DNA of 64,000 nt from Bin5 sp022821545 (GTDB taxonomy: Bacteria; Chloroflexota; Anaerolineae; Caldilineales; Caldilineaceae): contig CAXXLO010000002.1 of NCBI GenBank assembly GCA_963664085.2, positions 5,084,001-5,148,000 of the forward strand, written 5' to 3'. Under the pieces are notes generated by a model. The model did no database searches, was not told where the DNA came from, and saw only the letters and a list, made by a program, of their open reading frames with translations. This document shows, in pieces, positions 43,717 to 52,780 of the stretch. Position 1 is the stretch's first letter, and each line of letters starts with the position of its first letter. The position numbers and the translations under genes were made by a program.

Positions 43717-44685
43717 ATGTCAACTTACGTCCTGCGCCGCATTCTCCTTGTCTTCCCTCTCCTGCTCGGCGCGACAATTATCAACTACACGATATTCACC
43801 TTGTCGCCGGGGGACCCGGTCTCCGCCATGATCGACCCCTTTGAGTTGAGCAACATGACCGCGGAAGACCTGCAGGAAGCGCGCGAGGCCCTCGGCCTGA
43901 ATAAGCCGATTCCGGTCCGCTATCTGCTCTGGCTGGGGCAGGCCATTCAGGGCAATCTGGGCTACTCGATCTGGTTCAACACGCCTGTGTTCGAGGTCAT
44001 GATGCGCGCTCTCGGCAACAGTATGCCGGTGATGATCTTCGCTCTCCTCGTGTCTACCATCGCGGGAATCATTTTGGGCATCATCTCCGCCCTGAAGCCA
44101 TATTCGTTGATCGACAGCGTACTCACCACTTTCGCCTTTGCCGGCGTGGCCGTGCCCGGCTTTTTCTTCGCGCTGCTTCTGATCTATGCCGTGGCCATCC
44201 GCTTGGACCTCCTGCCGACCGGCGGCGTCACGACGCCGGGCCTGGACCCCTCCTTTGGGAACCGCTTTGCGCATATCATCCTGCCCGGTATCGCCCTGGC
44301 CTATGAGACGACCGGCAGCCTGCTGCGCTATACGAGGTCGAGCCTGCTGGAAGTTCTCAGCCTGGACTACATGACAACCGCGCGCGCAAAAGGCCTTGTC
44401 GAGCGCGTTGTAATCCTGCGCCATGGACTGCGTAACGCTCTGCTGCCGATCATTACCATTCTCGGTCTGCGCCTTCCCAGCCTGTTTGGCGGGGCAGTGC
44501 TAATCGAAACCGTGTTCAACTATCCCGGCGTCGGGCTGACCCTGGTGCAGGCCGTCAACAACCGGGACTATCCCCTGATGATGGGCGGTGTCCTGATAAC
44601 CGCGGTCCTGGTCCTGTTGAGCAACCTGCTCGCGGACCTGCTCTACACCGTGGCCGACCCGCGCATCCGCTATGAAGAAGGCTGA
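43717..44685 (+). CDS. Family-5 ABC transporter permease (DppB type)
   Basis: 322 residues starting MSTYVLRRILLVFPLLLGAT. The extracytoplasmic FTLSPGDPVSAM and the ATPase-contact loop YMTTARAKGLVERVVILRHGLRNALLP are typical. Six membrane helices are visible. It pairs with the DppC-type gene five bases after its stop and forms the second family-5 channel in the window. Confidence 0.93.
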   Translation: MSTYVLRRILLVFPLLLGATIINYTIFTLSPGDPVSAMIDPFELSNMTAEDLQEAREALGLNKPIPVRYLLWLGQAIQGNLGYSIWFNTPVFEVMMRALGNSMPVMIFALLVSTIAGIILGIISALKPYSLIDSVLTTFAFAGVAVPGFFFALLLIYAVAIRLDLLPTGGVTTPGLDPSFGNRFAHIILPGIALAYETTGSLLRYTRSSLLEVLSLDYMTTARAKGLVERVVILRHGLRNALLPIITILGLRLPSLFGGAVLIETVFNYPGVGLTLVQAVNNRDYPLMMGGVLITAVLVLLSNLLADLLYTVADPRIRYEEG

Positions 44686-44690
44686 CCTCG

Positions 44691-45605
44691 ATGACGGAAA
44701 AGCAAGCCGCGATAGCGTCCGAGAACATCTTTAATGAGCCGCGCAGCTCCTCCGCGGCCCGGCTCCGCGCCCGCTTCTGGCTCCGTTTCCGCCGTCACAG
44801 AATGGCGATGGCAAGCCTCGTCTTTCTGGTCGTAATCGTCCTGCTTGCGCTGACCGCCCCCTGGGTGACGCAGCATCCTCCCACCGACATTCACTCCGGC
44901 CTGGCACGCGCCGCGCCCAGCGCTGAACACATATTGGGGGGCGACATTGCCGGGCGCGACGTCTGGTCCCGCGTCGTCTACGGTGGACGCGTCTCCCTCT
45001 CGGTTGGGCTCGTAGCCGTCTCAATCTCGATCCTGATCGCAGTCCTCCTCGGGACGGTGGCGGGCTTCTATGGCGGTTCCGTCGACATGATCATCATGCG
45101 CATCACCGACATTGTGATGCTCTTCCCCGTTCTGATCATGATCATGGCTGTGGTTTCCATTTTGGGACCCAGCATCTACAACGTCATGGTAGTAATCGGC
45201 TGTTTTGGATGGCCCAGTTCGGCGCGCCTGGTGCGCGGCCAGATACTCTCAGTGCGCGAATGGGATTTTGTGATGGCGGCGCGCAGTCTGGGCGTGCTGG
45301 ACCGTAACATCATGTTCAAGCACATCCTGCCGCACGTGCTTGCCCCCTTGCTGGTGGCGGCAACATTCGGCGTCGCCTCTGCTATCCTGAGCGAGGCCGG
45401 TCTATCCTTTTTGGGCTTGGGCGTGCTGCCGCCGACGCCCTCCTGGGGAAATATGCTCAACGGCGCCCAATCCATCTTCATCCTCGAACGCCACTGGTGG
45501 ATCTGGCTGCCCCCCGGAATGGCCATTCTGCTCACCGTACTGGCGATCAACTTCGTGGGCGACGGCCTGCGCGACGCCTTCGACCCCCGCATGAGTCTCG
45601 ACTGA
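44691..45605 (+). CDS. Family-5 ABC transporter permease (DppC type)
   Basis: 304 residues. A cytoplasmic N-terminus of about 35 residues precedes the first helix. The segment ILGGDIAGRDVWSRVVYGGRVS and the loop FVMAARSLGVLDRNIMFKHILPH identify the subunit. The start is five bases after the DppB-type stop. No ATPase gene follows; the next gene is a TIM-barrel protein. Confidence 0.93.
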   Translation: MTEKQAAIASENIFNEPRSSSAARLRARFWLRFRRHRMAMASLVFLVVIVLLALTAPWVTQHPPTDIHSGLARAAPSAEHILGGDIAGRDVWSRVVYGGRVSLSVGLVAVSISILIAVLLGTVAGFYGGSVDMIIMRITDIVMLFPVLIMIMAVVSILGPSIYNVMVVIGCFGWPSSARLVRGQILSVREWDFVMAARSLGVLDRNIMFKHILPHVLAPLLVAATFGVASAILSEAGLSFLGLGVLPPTPSWGNMLNGAQSIFILERHWWIWLPPGMAILLTVLAINFVGDGLRDAFDPRMSLD

Positions 45606-45680
45606 CCGCCATTCCCCTGCCCGGCGCCCTATCGTCATCATAACCCGCCTCTGGCCGCACACCACCTGGAGCGAACGACA

Positions 45681-47429
45681 ATGAAAGACCGTCCCTTTCT
45701 CCTCTCAGCCCTGGTGGACTTCCCCGACGACTGCCAGCGCATCGAATTCACCGAAGACCTGGTCGCGCAGCTCATCGACCGCCTGCGCTGGATGGGCGTG
45801 CGCCGCGTCTACTGGAACTACTACCACGCCGGTCACTGGGAGTGGTTCAAGAGCTACCAGCCGGAGGGCGGCGTCATCAAGACGCTCGACAACCTGGGCG
45901 ATCCGATGCGCGTGGGAAGGCGCCTCGCCCACGAGCGCGGCCTGGAGTTCTTTGCCGTCATAAAACCCTATGAGAACGGCGTCAGCCACTCGCACCCCAG
46001 GGCGGTCCTGGCGAGAGACGGCATCATCGGCTTGCCCGGCATCGGTGGCGACTATCACGTCGACCCCTGGGTGCTGGAGCGCCCCGAACTGCGCGTTCAG
46101 GCCCGCCGGGCCGACCTGCCGCGCGGTCTGGAAAGTGTACCGGTCACGCGCATCCAGCTGCGCCAGAAGGACGCGGCGCCGCTTCGCATCCGGCCGCAGA
46201 ATCTGGAAATCTGGACCAGCGGCGACAACAACGGATACCGCAAGCGCGACCTGGCGTTCGATCTGTCCGCAGGCGTAGAGACATGCCCCCGCGATGTCGT
46301 CGACATCGACGGCAATCCGGTCAGCAGCCGGGGCGATGAGGTGCGCGTCCTCAATATCACCGGCCTCAACCTGCTGGACCCCTTCATCGCCGTCACGACC
46401 AACTTTGAAGACCGGGCCGGAACGTTTTCAAACACCGCTGTGGAGATGGTGCGCGCCTTTGGCCCCGATGATCAACCCCTGCCCATCGTGGTCGCCAGCC
46501 ACAAGGCCATCTGGCGGCCCCGGCGCGACCTGCGCACCGGAGACCTCGAGTACGACACCGGCCTCGGCGGCGCAATGGTCCTCCTGGACGTATCGAATTC
46601 AGAGTCCGCTTTCGACAACGTGCTCACCCGCGCCGGCGACGCCCCCGACGGCGTGATCGCCTTCGCCAAGGGGCGCAACGCCTACCTCTCCGGTTCCCTG
46701 TGCGAGGGTGAACCTGACGTGCGGGCGCACTGGATGGAGTGGGTCGGCGACTGCATCGCGGCCGGCGTTGACGGCCTCGACGTGCGCATCTCCTGCCACA
46801 GCTCGTGGACCGACTCACCCGGGATCTACGGCTTCAACCCGCCGGTCGCCGCCGAGTACGAACGCCGCTACGGCGCAAATCCCGACACTGAGCCCTATGA
46901 CCCCGTCCTTCTGGGCGCCCTGCGCGGCGACCTGTTCGACCGCTTCCTGCGCGCGGCCGGGGCGCGCCTAAATGCGGCCGGGTTGCCTCTGCACCACCAC
47001 ATTGAAATCGAGTCCTTCCGCCCCGATGCCTCGCCGTCGCGCACCCGTTCCCGCCCCGGCAACATCACCTTCCACTGGCGCCGCTGGCTGCGCACAGGTT
47101 TGGCCGCCGAGACTACCCTCTTTGGCCGCGCCTGGCCGCCCGAACGCCTCCTCAACGACGCCTTCGTGCAGAATGTCCTCGACGAAGTATCGGCGAACAG
47201 TGTACCCGCGCATCTCAGCCTGCCTGTGAAAGTTTCGGGCACAGACGGCAACCGGCTGGCCGATCAGATCGAGTATACCCACCGTTCCGGACGCCTCGAC
47301 GGTTACACCATATATGAGACCGCCGCCCTTTACGACAGGCACAAAAAGGAGCCCGACGGCCGCCTCCGTTTCCTTCCCGGCCTCACCGAAGCCGTGCGCG
47401 CCCGCGCCCAAAAACTGGGTCTGCCCTGA
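45681..47429 (+). CDS. Putative glycoside-hydrolase-like TIM-barrel protein
   Basis: 582 residues, no signal peptide. The N-terminal part (LIDRLRWMGVRRVYWNYYHAGHW) and later GVDGLDVRISCHSSW and LHHHIEIESF look like successive strands and loops of a TIM barrel, as in glycoside-hydrolase-like families that act on sugars. A beta-rich insert occupies about residues 140-300. I could not assign a family. The ATG follows TGGAGCG. Placed between importer permeases and a sialidase-like gene, it probably processes the imported compound; this is inferred. Confidence 0.65.
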   Translation: MKDRPFLLSALVDFPDDCQRIEFTEDLVAQLIDRLRWMGVRRVYWNYYHAGHWEWFKSYQPEGGVIKTLDNLGDPMRVGRRLAHERGLEFFAVIKPYENGVSHSHPRAVLARDGIIGLPGIGGDYHVDPWVLERPELRVQARRADLPRGLESVPVTRIQLRQKDAAPLRIRPQNLEIWTSGDNNGYRKRDLAFDLSAGVETCPRDVVDIDGNPVSSRGDEVRVLNITGLNLLDPFIAVTTNFEDRAGTFSNTAVEMVRAFGPDDQPLPIVVASHKAIWRPRRDLRTGDLEYDTGLGGAMVLLDVSNSESAFDNVLTRAGDAPDGVIAFAKGRNAYLSGSLCEGEPDVRAHWMEWVGDCIAAGVDGLDVRISCHSSWTDSPGIYGFNPPVAAEYERRYGANPDTEPYDPVLLGALRGDLFDRFLRAAGARLNAAGLPLHHHIEIESFRPDASPSRTRSRPGNITFHWRRWLRTGLAAETTLFGRAWPPERLLNDAFVQNVLDEVSANSVPAHLSLPVKVSGTDGNRLADQIEYTHRSGRLDGYTIYETAALYDRHKKEPDGRLRFLPGLTEAVRARAQKLGLP

Positions 47430-47486
47430 TCCTGTCCCAATCCAGCCAAACTCTTCGCCGCGAGCCGCGACGGAAGGGAGCCGAAA

Positions 47487-48644
47487 ATGCCGCAGATCAC
47501 CCTTGGTCAGCCCGTCCTGATCGACCAGGCCCCAGTCGGACTAAAAGAATGGGGCCCCTGGCAGTTCCCCAAACTTGAACGCCTGCCCGACGGCCGCATC
47601 CACCTCGAATTCCACGTCGAAGCCGATTCAGTCACCGCCTACGGCCTGCCCAACAGGCACGCGCTCTCTGCCGACGACGGCGAAACCTGGCAGGCGGTTG
47701 AAGGACGCGACGCCCGCGGCGGCCTGCCGCTGCCGAACGGGGACCGGCTCCTGCCTGTCCAGCTGCAGTCCCGCCCCCGTGCCGAGGTGACCTTGCCCGA
47801 ACCCGTGCTGGTCCAGGAGGATGCGCCCACCCGTATTACCCACATTTACCGTGCTGACGACCTGGACGGGGAACTCTCCGGCTGGCGCTTCTTGCGCCGG
47901 CGCAACGGGGAGGAAGAGTGGATCGAGGAAACGGGTACTGTGCGTATGCCCGGCGAAATCCGCATCGTCCGCGAAGCTGTCTACGCCTTCTGGCCCTCAT
48001 TTAGTCATAGCCGGTTGCGGCTGGCGCCCGACGGCTCGCTCTGGTGCGCGCTGCATACAATGCGCATCGTCGCAGGCCAGGTTCAGTCGGCCAACGGCAT
48101 CGTCTTTCTGCGATCGGTCGATCAAGGCTATGGTTGGGATCTGCTGGGCGAGATCCCGTACCGGCCTGACAGAGAGGCGGACCCGAACGCCGACCGGCGG
48201 AACGGTTTCACCGAACCGGAATTCAACTTCATGCCGGACGGTTCAGTGCTGTGCCTGTTGCGCACGCATGACATCCTGGGGGTCGGTCCATCCTACTGGT
48301 CCCGCTCGCTGGACAGCGGCCGGAGCTGGAGTCACCCGCGCGTGTTCGACGACCGCGGAGTATGGCCGCGCATGTTGACCCTGAAAAATGGGGTGACGCT
48401 GGCCTCATACGGCCGGCCCGGACTCTTCGCTCGGGCCGCGGCGGACCCGGCCGGCCTTGCGTGGGAGCGGAGAGTGGCGGTGGTCGAGCCAGTCGAAAGG
48501 CGCCAGGATACCTGCTCCTATTCCGCCCTGCTTGCCCTGGACGGGGATACGGCGCTGCTGGCCTACTCCGACTTCAACTACCCGGACGCGCAGGGGCGGA
48601 AGCGCAAGAGCATCCTGGTGCGCACCGTGACGGCAAGCCCTTAA
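47487..48644 (+). CDS. Sialidase-like BNR-repeat protein
   Basis: 385 residues. Asp boxes are SADDGETW, SVDQGYGW and SLDSGRSW, with further weakly recognisable blades. No signal peptide. GAAGGGAG precedes the ATG. It is the fourth sialidase-like protein of the window and the last gene of the plus-strand operon; its stop is 20 bases from that of the convergent ribokinase gene. Confidence 0.8.
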   Translation: MPQITLGQPVLIDQAPVGLKEWGPWQFPKLERLPDGRIHLEFHVEADSVTAYGLPNRHALSADDGETWQAVEGRDARGGLPLPNGDRLLPVQLQSRPRAEVTLPEPVLVQEDAPTRITHIYRADDLDGELSGWRFLRRRNGEEEWIEETGTVRMPGEIRIVREAVYAFWPSFSHSRLRLAPDGSLWCALHTMRIVAGQVQSANGIVFLRSVDQGYGWDLLGEIPYRPDREADPNADRRNGFTEPEFNFMPDGSVLCLLRTHDILGVGPSYWSRSLDSGRSWSHPRVFDDRGVWPRMLTLKNGVTLASYGRPGLFARAAADPAGLAWERRVAVVEPVERRQDTCSYSALLALDGDTALLAYSDFNYPDAQGRKRKSILVRTVTASP

Positions 48645-48664
48645 GCAGCCGGCTGATATAGTCT

Positions 48665-49573
48665 CTAGCTGCTGCCAAGACTCTCGACTGCGGCCCGCGT
48701 TGCCAGGCCGGGAACTGCGCCCAGTGCCTGGCAGGCCAATGCCCCGCAGCGGTTGGCAAACGCAACCGCCGCCGCGAGACTCTTCCCTTCAGCCAGCGCC
48801 ACCGCCAGGCCCGCGTTGAAGGCATCCCCCGCGCCGGTCGTGTCGACAACGTCAACCGGTACGGCTGCCGCCTTCTCCTGCCCATCTTCGGACAGAATCA
48901 GGGCGCCCTTCTCTCCCATCGTAACGATCAAATTGCCAACCCCGCGGGCGCGCAGCTGCCTTGCCAGTTCGACCGTGTCTGAAGGGTCGTCCGGTGGCAG
49001 GCCCAGAAGAATGCGCAGCTCGGTCTCGTTGGGCGACAGGTAGTCCACGTGTTGCAGAACGCTCTCGTCGAGCGCGGTGGCCGGCGCCGGATTGAGGATC
49101 GTGCGCACGCCATGTTTCTTGCCCAGCGCCATCGCCCGCGCCGCGGCCTCCACCGGTATCTCCAGCACCGACATCACCACGTCACTGCGGGCAATCTGCT
49201 CTTCGACCTGGTCGACAAACGCGCCGTCCATCAGTTCGTTCGCGCCCATGTCGAGAATGATGCCGTTCTCGCCCTCGGGATTCAGAATAATGAAGCCGAC
49301 GCCCGTAGCCATCGCCTCCGTCCGCTGCAAGTAGGTCGTGTCGACGCCTTCCTGGGCGAAAAGATCGACGGCGATCTCCCCCAGCCTGTCGTCGCCGATA
49401 ATACCGGCAAAGTGGGCCTGCGCCCCCAGCCGCGCGACGCCGACCGCCTGGTTCGAACCCTTGCCGCCCGGCCCCATGTCAAAGTCTGAACCGACCAGCG
49501 TCTCGCCAAAGACCGGCATACGCTGCGCCCGCAGGGTCATGCCCACGGCAAAGCTGCCGACAACGGTAATCAC
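48665..49573 (-). CDS. rbsK: Ribokinase (PfkB family)
   Basis: 302 residues. The N-terminal GSDFDMGPGGKGSNQAVGVARLG carries the ribokinase GGKGxNQA signature, and the C-terminal DTTGAGDAFNAGLAVAL contains the catalytic Asp and anion hole. Ribokinase phosphorylates D-ribose to ribose 5-phosphate, though PfkB paralogues use other sugars. The GTG start at 49573 overlaps the upstream gene's stop by four bases. As the last gene of the second CUT1 operon, it probably phosphorylates the imported sugar. Confidence 0.9.
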   Translation of the reverse strand: MITVVGSFAVGMTLRAQRMPVFGETLVGSDFDMGPGGKGSNQAVGVARLGAQAHFAGIIGDDRLGEIAVDLFAQEGVDTTYLQRTEAMATGVGFIILNPEGENGIILDMGANELMDGAFVDQVEEQIARSDVVMSVLEIPVEAAARAMALGKKHGVRTILNPAPATALDESVLQHVDYLSPNETELRILLGLPPDDPSDTVELARQLRARGVGNLIVTMGEKGALILSEDGQEKAAAVPVDVVDTTGAGDAFNAGLAVALAEGKSLAAAVAFANRCGALACQALGAVPGLATRAAVESLGSS

Positions 49574-50892
49574 GGCAGCCCGACCTCCTCCGCTTTGGCG
49601 ATCATGGCGTCTGCAACCTCGCGGATGTCGGCCCGTTCCGCGTCGGTGGCCGCCGCGATCTCCTCTGCGACCAGTTCGTCGCAGCGCCGGTGCAGGCCGT
49701 CCATGTCGGGGATGCGGTCAGGGAACTTCCCGTGGAGTGCTGTGTGCCAGCGCTTGCCGTAGGCGGCGTGTATCGTCTCGTCAGCCCAGTCGAACTCCAT
49801 GTCGTGCTGGCTCATCCTGTCCTGGTACTGCTCGAAAGCTTCCGCCCGTTTGACCTTGTTGCCGATGTTCTTGGTTTCAAAATAGTGAAGCATCCCCAGG
49901 CGAATGATCGGCTCCTGCCCGGCGGCGCTGTCATAGATATAGCTGCCCAGCGGCATCTCATGCAGTGCAAAGCCCCAAGTGCGCAGCCTTTCATAGCCCA
50001 TCAACACGTGGCGGCTTTCGTCGTAGGTCCAGCGCGCCGCGTCGTAAATGTATTCCCAGTCAAGGTCCTCGGCGAAGGCGTGCAGAATTGCGCCGCCCGT
50101 CTCCACCGCCCAAACTTCATTTAGATGACTGACGCCGCTCCGCAGCTGCAGATTGATCCCCTCACCGTAAGCAAAATCGGGATCGACGATGTCGGGCCAG
50201 TAGTAGTGACAGAGATGGAAGCGCGGGTCTCTCGCCGGGACTTCCGCCAGCTTGAAGGGGCGGCGTCCGGGCAGATCGTACCCCGTGTGCGCCGCCTGAG
50301 GCGCTTCCAGCGTCAATCCCCCGACCTGTTCCAACCGTTCCGCTAAAGCCGCGGCCCAGCTCTCCGCCTCCTGCCGCAGTCCGGGTTCAGAACCTGCCAT
50401 TGCCCCGGCCTGCTCCTCCAGCCAGGCGATCTGCGCCTCTTTCTCCTCGATCGCCAGGTTAAGGGCGCGCAGAATCGGACCGTCGCTGAGGTCATCGGCG
50501 CAACCTGCGTAACTTCGATAGGCTGACAGCAGCGCGGGCTTGAGAACCCGGGCAAGCGCCAGAATGAAAGCCTGCGCGCTGGGCGCGTCAACTGATCCGT
50601 CGAAGACCTCGACCAGGGGCGCATCTTCGCCGACTTCAAGCATGCGCCTCGGGTATCGCAGCTCAAAGACCCGTTCGCGCAGCGCATGAGCCGTCAGCGT
50701 ATCCTGCCACGTGTAACGCGGCAGCGTCATCTTCGCTTCCAGCGCGGCGATGCCGGCCAGCCAGGCCGACTGGCTGATGATCAGTGACCGCTCGCACAGA
50801 TAGAAGCGCTTGAGAATGGTCGCCGCGTCCAGGCGCAGAAAACGTGCGCGGGAATGCTCTCCCGGCAGATAGCGAACACCTTTGTCAGTCAT
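49570..50892 (-). CDS. Ferritin-like di-iron protein
   Basis: About 441 residues from an ATG at 50892 or 50895. Two helices carry paired carboxylate and His motifs: TYDESRHVLMGYERL near residues 290-300 and FDWADETIHAAYGKRW near 365-380. This ExxH pairing is typical of ferritin-like di-iron proteins such as the DUF455/MiaE-related group; the family assignment is by motif only. The N-terminal 250 residues are helical and unassigned. It lies inside a sugar importer operon, between the MalG-type gene and ribokinase, an unexpected position. The longer open frame upstream overlaps the permease gene and is not coding. Confidence 0.65.
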   Translation of the reverse strand: MTDKGVRYLPGEHSRARFLRLDAATILKRFYLCERSLIISQSAWLAGIAALEAKMTLPRYTWQDTLTAHALRERVFELRYPRRMLEVGEDAPLVEVFDGSVDAPSAQAFILALARVLKPALLSAYRSYAGCADDLSDGPILRALNLAIEEKEAQIAWLEEQAGAMAGSEPGLRQEAESWAAALAERLEQVGGLTLEAPQAAHTGYDLPGRRPFKLAEVPARDPRFHLCHYYWPDIVDPDFAYGEGINLQLRSGVSHLNEVWAVETGGAILHAFAEDLDWEYIYDAARWTYDESRHVLMGYERLRTWGFALHEMPLGSYIYDSAAGQEPIIRLGMLHYFETKNIGNKVKRAEAFEQYQDRMSQHDMEFDWADETIHAAYGKRWHTALHGKFPDRIPDMDGLHRRCDELVAEEIAAATDAERADIREVADAMIAKAEEVGLP

Positions 50893-50918
50893 CATCTCCC
50901 CTATACGCGCCGCGGCGC

Positions 50919-51764
50919 CTACCCCTTCACCGCGCCGGCCGTCAGCCCGCTGATCATGTAACGTTGCAGGAACAGGAAGAAGATGAGACCCGGCACGATG
51001 ATCAGCACCGCCATCGCCATGATGTTGCCCCATACCACCGAACCGGCGATTCCCACAAAGAAGTTGATGCCGACCGAGAGCGGGTACTTCTCCTGGTCCT
51101 TCATCATCGTCAGCGCAAACATGAACTCCTGCCACGCGATCGTAAATGCGAAAAGCGCCACCGCCGCGATGCCGGGCGCCGCCACCGGCAGAAAGACCCG
51201 GCGAATCGCCCCCACCCGACTACACCCGTCGATCATCGCCGAGTCTTCCAGCTCGCGCGGAACCGTGTCGAAATAGCCCTTGAGCATCCACGTCGAAAAC
51301 GGCAGCGCCCCCATCGTATAGACGATGATCAGACCCACATACGTGTTCACCAGGTTGAGCCGCGTCAACGTAACGAAGAGCGGGATCAGCATCAGCACGC
51401 CCGGAAACATCTGGCCGGCGATCAGCCAGACGCCCAGCGAACGGCGCATCCGGAACTGAAACCGGGAAAGCGCGTACGCGCCCAGCGTTGTCAGCACCAG
51501 CGCCAGCAAAGTCGTGACGGTGGCGATATAAAGGCTGTTCAGAAAATAGCGCCCGGCCGGTGTCTCGTTGAGTACGTAGTTGTAATTCGCCAGGGTCGGT
51601 TCCTGGGGAATAAGAACCGGAATCCGCGTAAAGATCTCTGGTCGCGCCTTGAATGAACTTGTCAGCATCCAGAAAAAGGGAAACGCGGTAAAGGTGCTGA
51701 TGATGAGCAACCAGGCATACGCCAGCACATAGCGGACAAGCCGGCGGCGGACGAACTGTTCCAT
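50919..51764 (-). CDS. CUT1 sugar ABC transporter permease (MalG type)
   Basis: 281 residues starting MEQFVRRRLVRYVLAYAWLL at 51764, with AGGAGAGG upstream. The EAA loop is LEDSAMIDGCSRVGAIRRVFLPVAAP. Six helices are visible. It is 11 bases downstream of the MalF-type gene. The open frame extends far upstream across the MalF-type gene but in another frame, and is rejected there. Confidence 0.9.
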   Translation of the reverse strand: MEQFVRRRLVRYVLAYAWLLIISTFTAFPFFWMLTSSFKARPEIFTRIPVLIPQEPTLANYNYVLNETPAGRYFLNSLYIATVTTLLALVLTTLGAYALSRFQFRMRRSLGVWLIAGQMFPGVLMLIPLFVTLTRLNLVNTYVGLIIVYTMGALPFSTWMLKGYFDTVPRELEDSAMIDGCSRVGAIRRVFLPVAAPGIAAVALFAFTIAWQEFMFALTMMKDQEKYPLSVGINFFVGIAGSVVWGNIMAMAVLIIVPGLIFFLFLQRYMISGLTAGAVKG

Positions 51765-51775
51765 GAATGCCTCTC

Positions 51776-52708
51776 CTATTCGACGTCTTCCAGCACCTGC
51801 CGCGTATAGAGCGTGATCGGCAGCAGCAGCAGTATCAGCATGATCACCCCAACGGCCGAAGCATAGCCTATCTTGAAAAAGCGGAAGGCGTTCAGGTAGG
51901 ACATGATTGAGAGCAGCATCGTCGTATCGCCCGGGCCGCCCCCCGTGAGGACATAGACACTGTCGAAATGATTGAACGCCCAAATCGTGGTCAACAGGAT
52001 GGCGATCTTGCCAACCCGATTGAGGAGCGGAACCGTTATGTAACGAAAGCGCCCCAGGACGCCGGCGCCGTCGATCGCGCCCGCTTCGTAGAGCTCCTCC
52101 GGCACCGTCTGTAGTCCTGCCAGTAGCATCACCACCGAGAAGGGAAGAAGCTTCCAGATAGCCACGATCATCGTCGCGGCCAGGGCCGTGTTCTTGTCGC
52201 CCAGCCAGCCGATCTGGCGGTCGATGAGGCCGATTTCCATCAGGGCGTAGTTCAGCATCCCGAAATGCGGGTCGAAAATCCAGCGCCAGGTCAGTGCGGC
52301 AACCACCGCTGGGCACACCCAGGGAATCAGGGCGAGGCCCCTGAACAGACCCCGCAATGGGATATTCTCGTTCAGCGCGATCGACGTGAACAGTCCCAGC
52401 ACATAGGTAATCACGACGATGCCGACAGTCCAGATTATATTGTTGGCCAGCGCTCCCCAGAATAGCGTGTCGTTCGTCGTCAATTCGATGAAATTTAACG
52501 TGCCAACCAGGGTTGTGTCTTTGTTGTAGAGATTGTACTGGGTGAAGGCGAGATAGATCCCGCGCAAGAGCGGATACACCGTCAAAAGCAATAGGGGAAT
52601 GACGGTTGGCAGCAGGTAATAGTACGGCGTAATGTGGCGGTTGCTCAGGCGGCGCGAAAGGCGTTCAAGCCCTTCGGGCAAGGGTACGGACAGCGATTTC
52701 GTAGACAC
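51776..52708 (-). CDS. CUT1 sugar ABC transporter permease (MalF type)
   Basis: 310 residues. The first helix is at about 29-51 (YYYLLPTVIPLLLLTVYPLL), and the EAA loop is YEAGAIDGAGVLGRFRYITVPLL. It follows the hairpin after the SBP gene and precedes the MalG-type gene. The operon lacks an ATPase gene. Confidence 0.9.
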   Translation of the reverse strand: MSTKSLSVPLPEGLERLSRRLSNRHITPYYYLLPTVIPLLLLTVYPLLRGIYLAFTQYNLYNKDTTLVGTLNFIELTTNDTLFWGALANNIIWTVGIVVITYVLGLFTSIALNENIPLRGLFRGLALIPWVCPAVVAALTWRWIFDPHFGMLNYALMEIGLIDRQIGWLGDKNTALAATMIVAIWKLLPFSVVMLLAGLQTVPEELYEAGAIDGAGVLGRFRYITVPLLNRVGKIAILLTTIWAFNHFDSVYVLTGGGPGDTTMLLSIMSYLNAFRFFKIGYASAVGVIMLILLLLPITLYTRQVLEDVE

Positions 52709-52737
52709 TTATGCCTCCAACCGGGCTTCGGGTCAAA

Positions 52738-52768
52738 ACAGTAGACAGGGGCAGCCCCTGTCTACTGT
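52738..52768 (-). terminator. Perfect 15-bp hairpin between SBP and MalF-type genes
   Basis: Arms 52738-52752 and 52754-52768 are fully complementary (ACAGTAGACAGGGGC and its complement) around a single central base, so a tight loop of about three. It fills most of the 72-base gap. No U-run follows in the transcript direction, so transcript stabilisation or partial read-through control is likely. Confidence 0.7.
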
Positions 52769-52780
52769 ACATCCAGCGCC

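Noticed and set aside
50919..52316. 465-codon extension of the MalG-type gene
   Set aside because: The extra part crosses the MalF-type gene in another frame; the ATG at 51764 has a good ribosome-binding site and starts a typical subunit.
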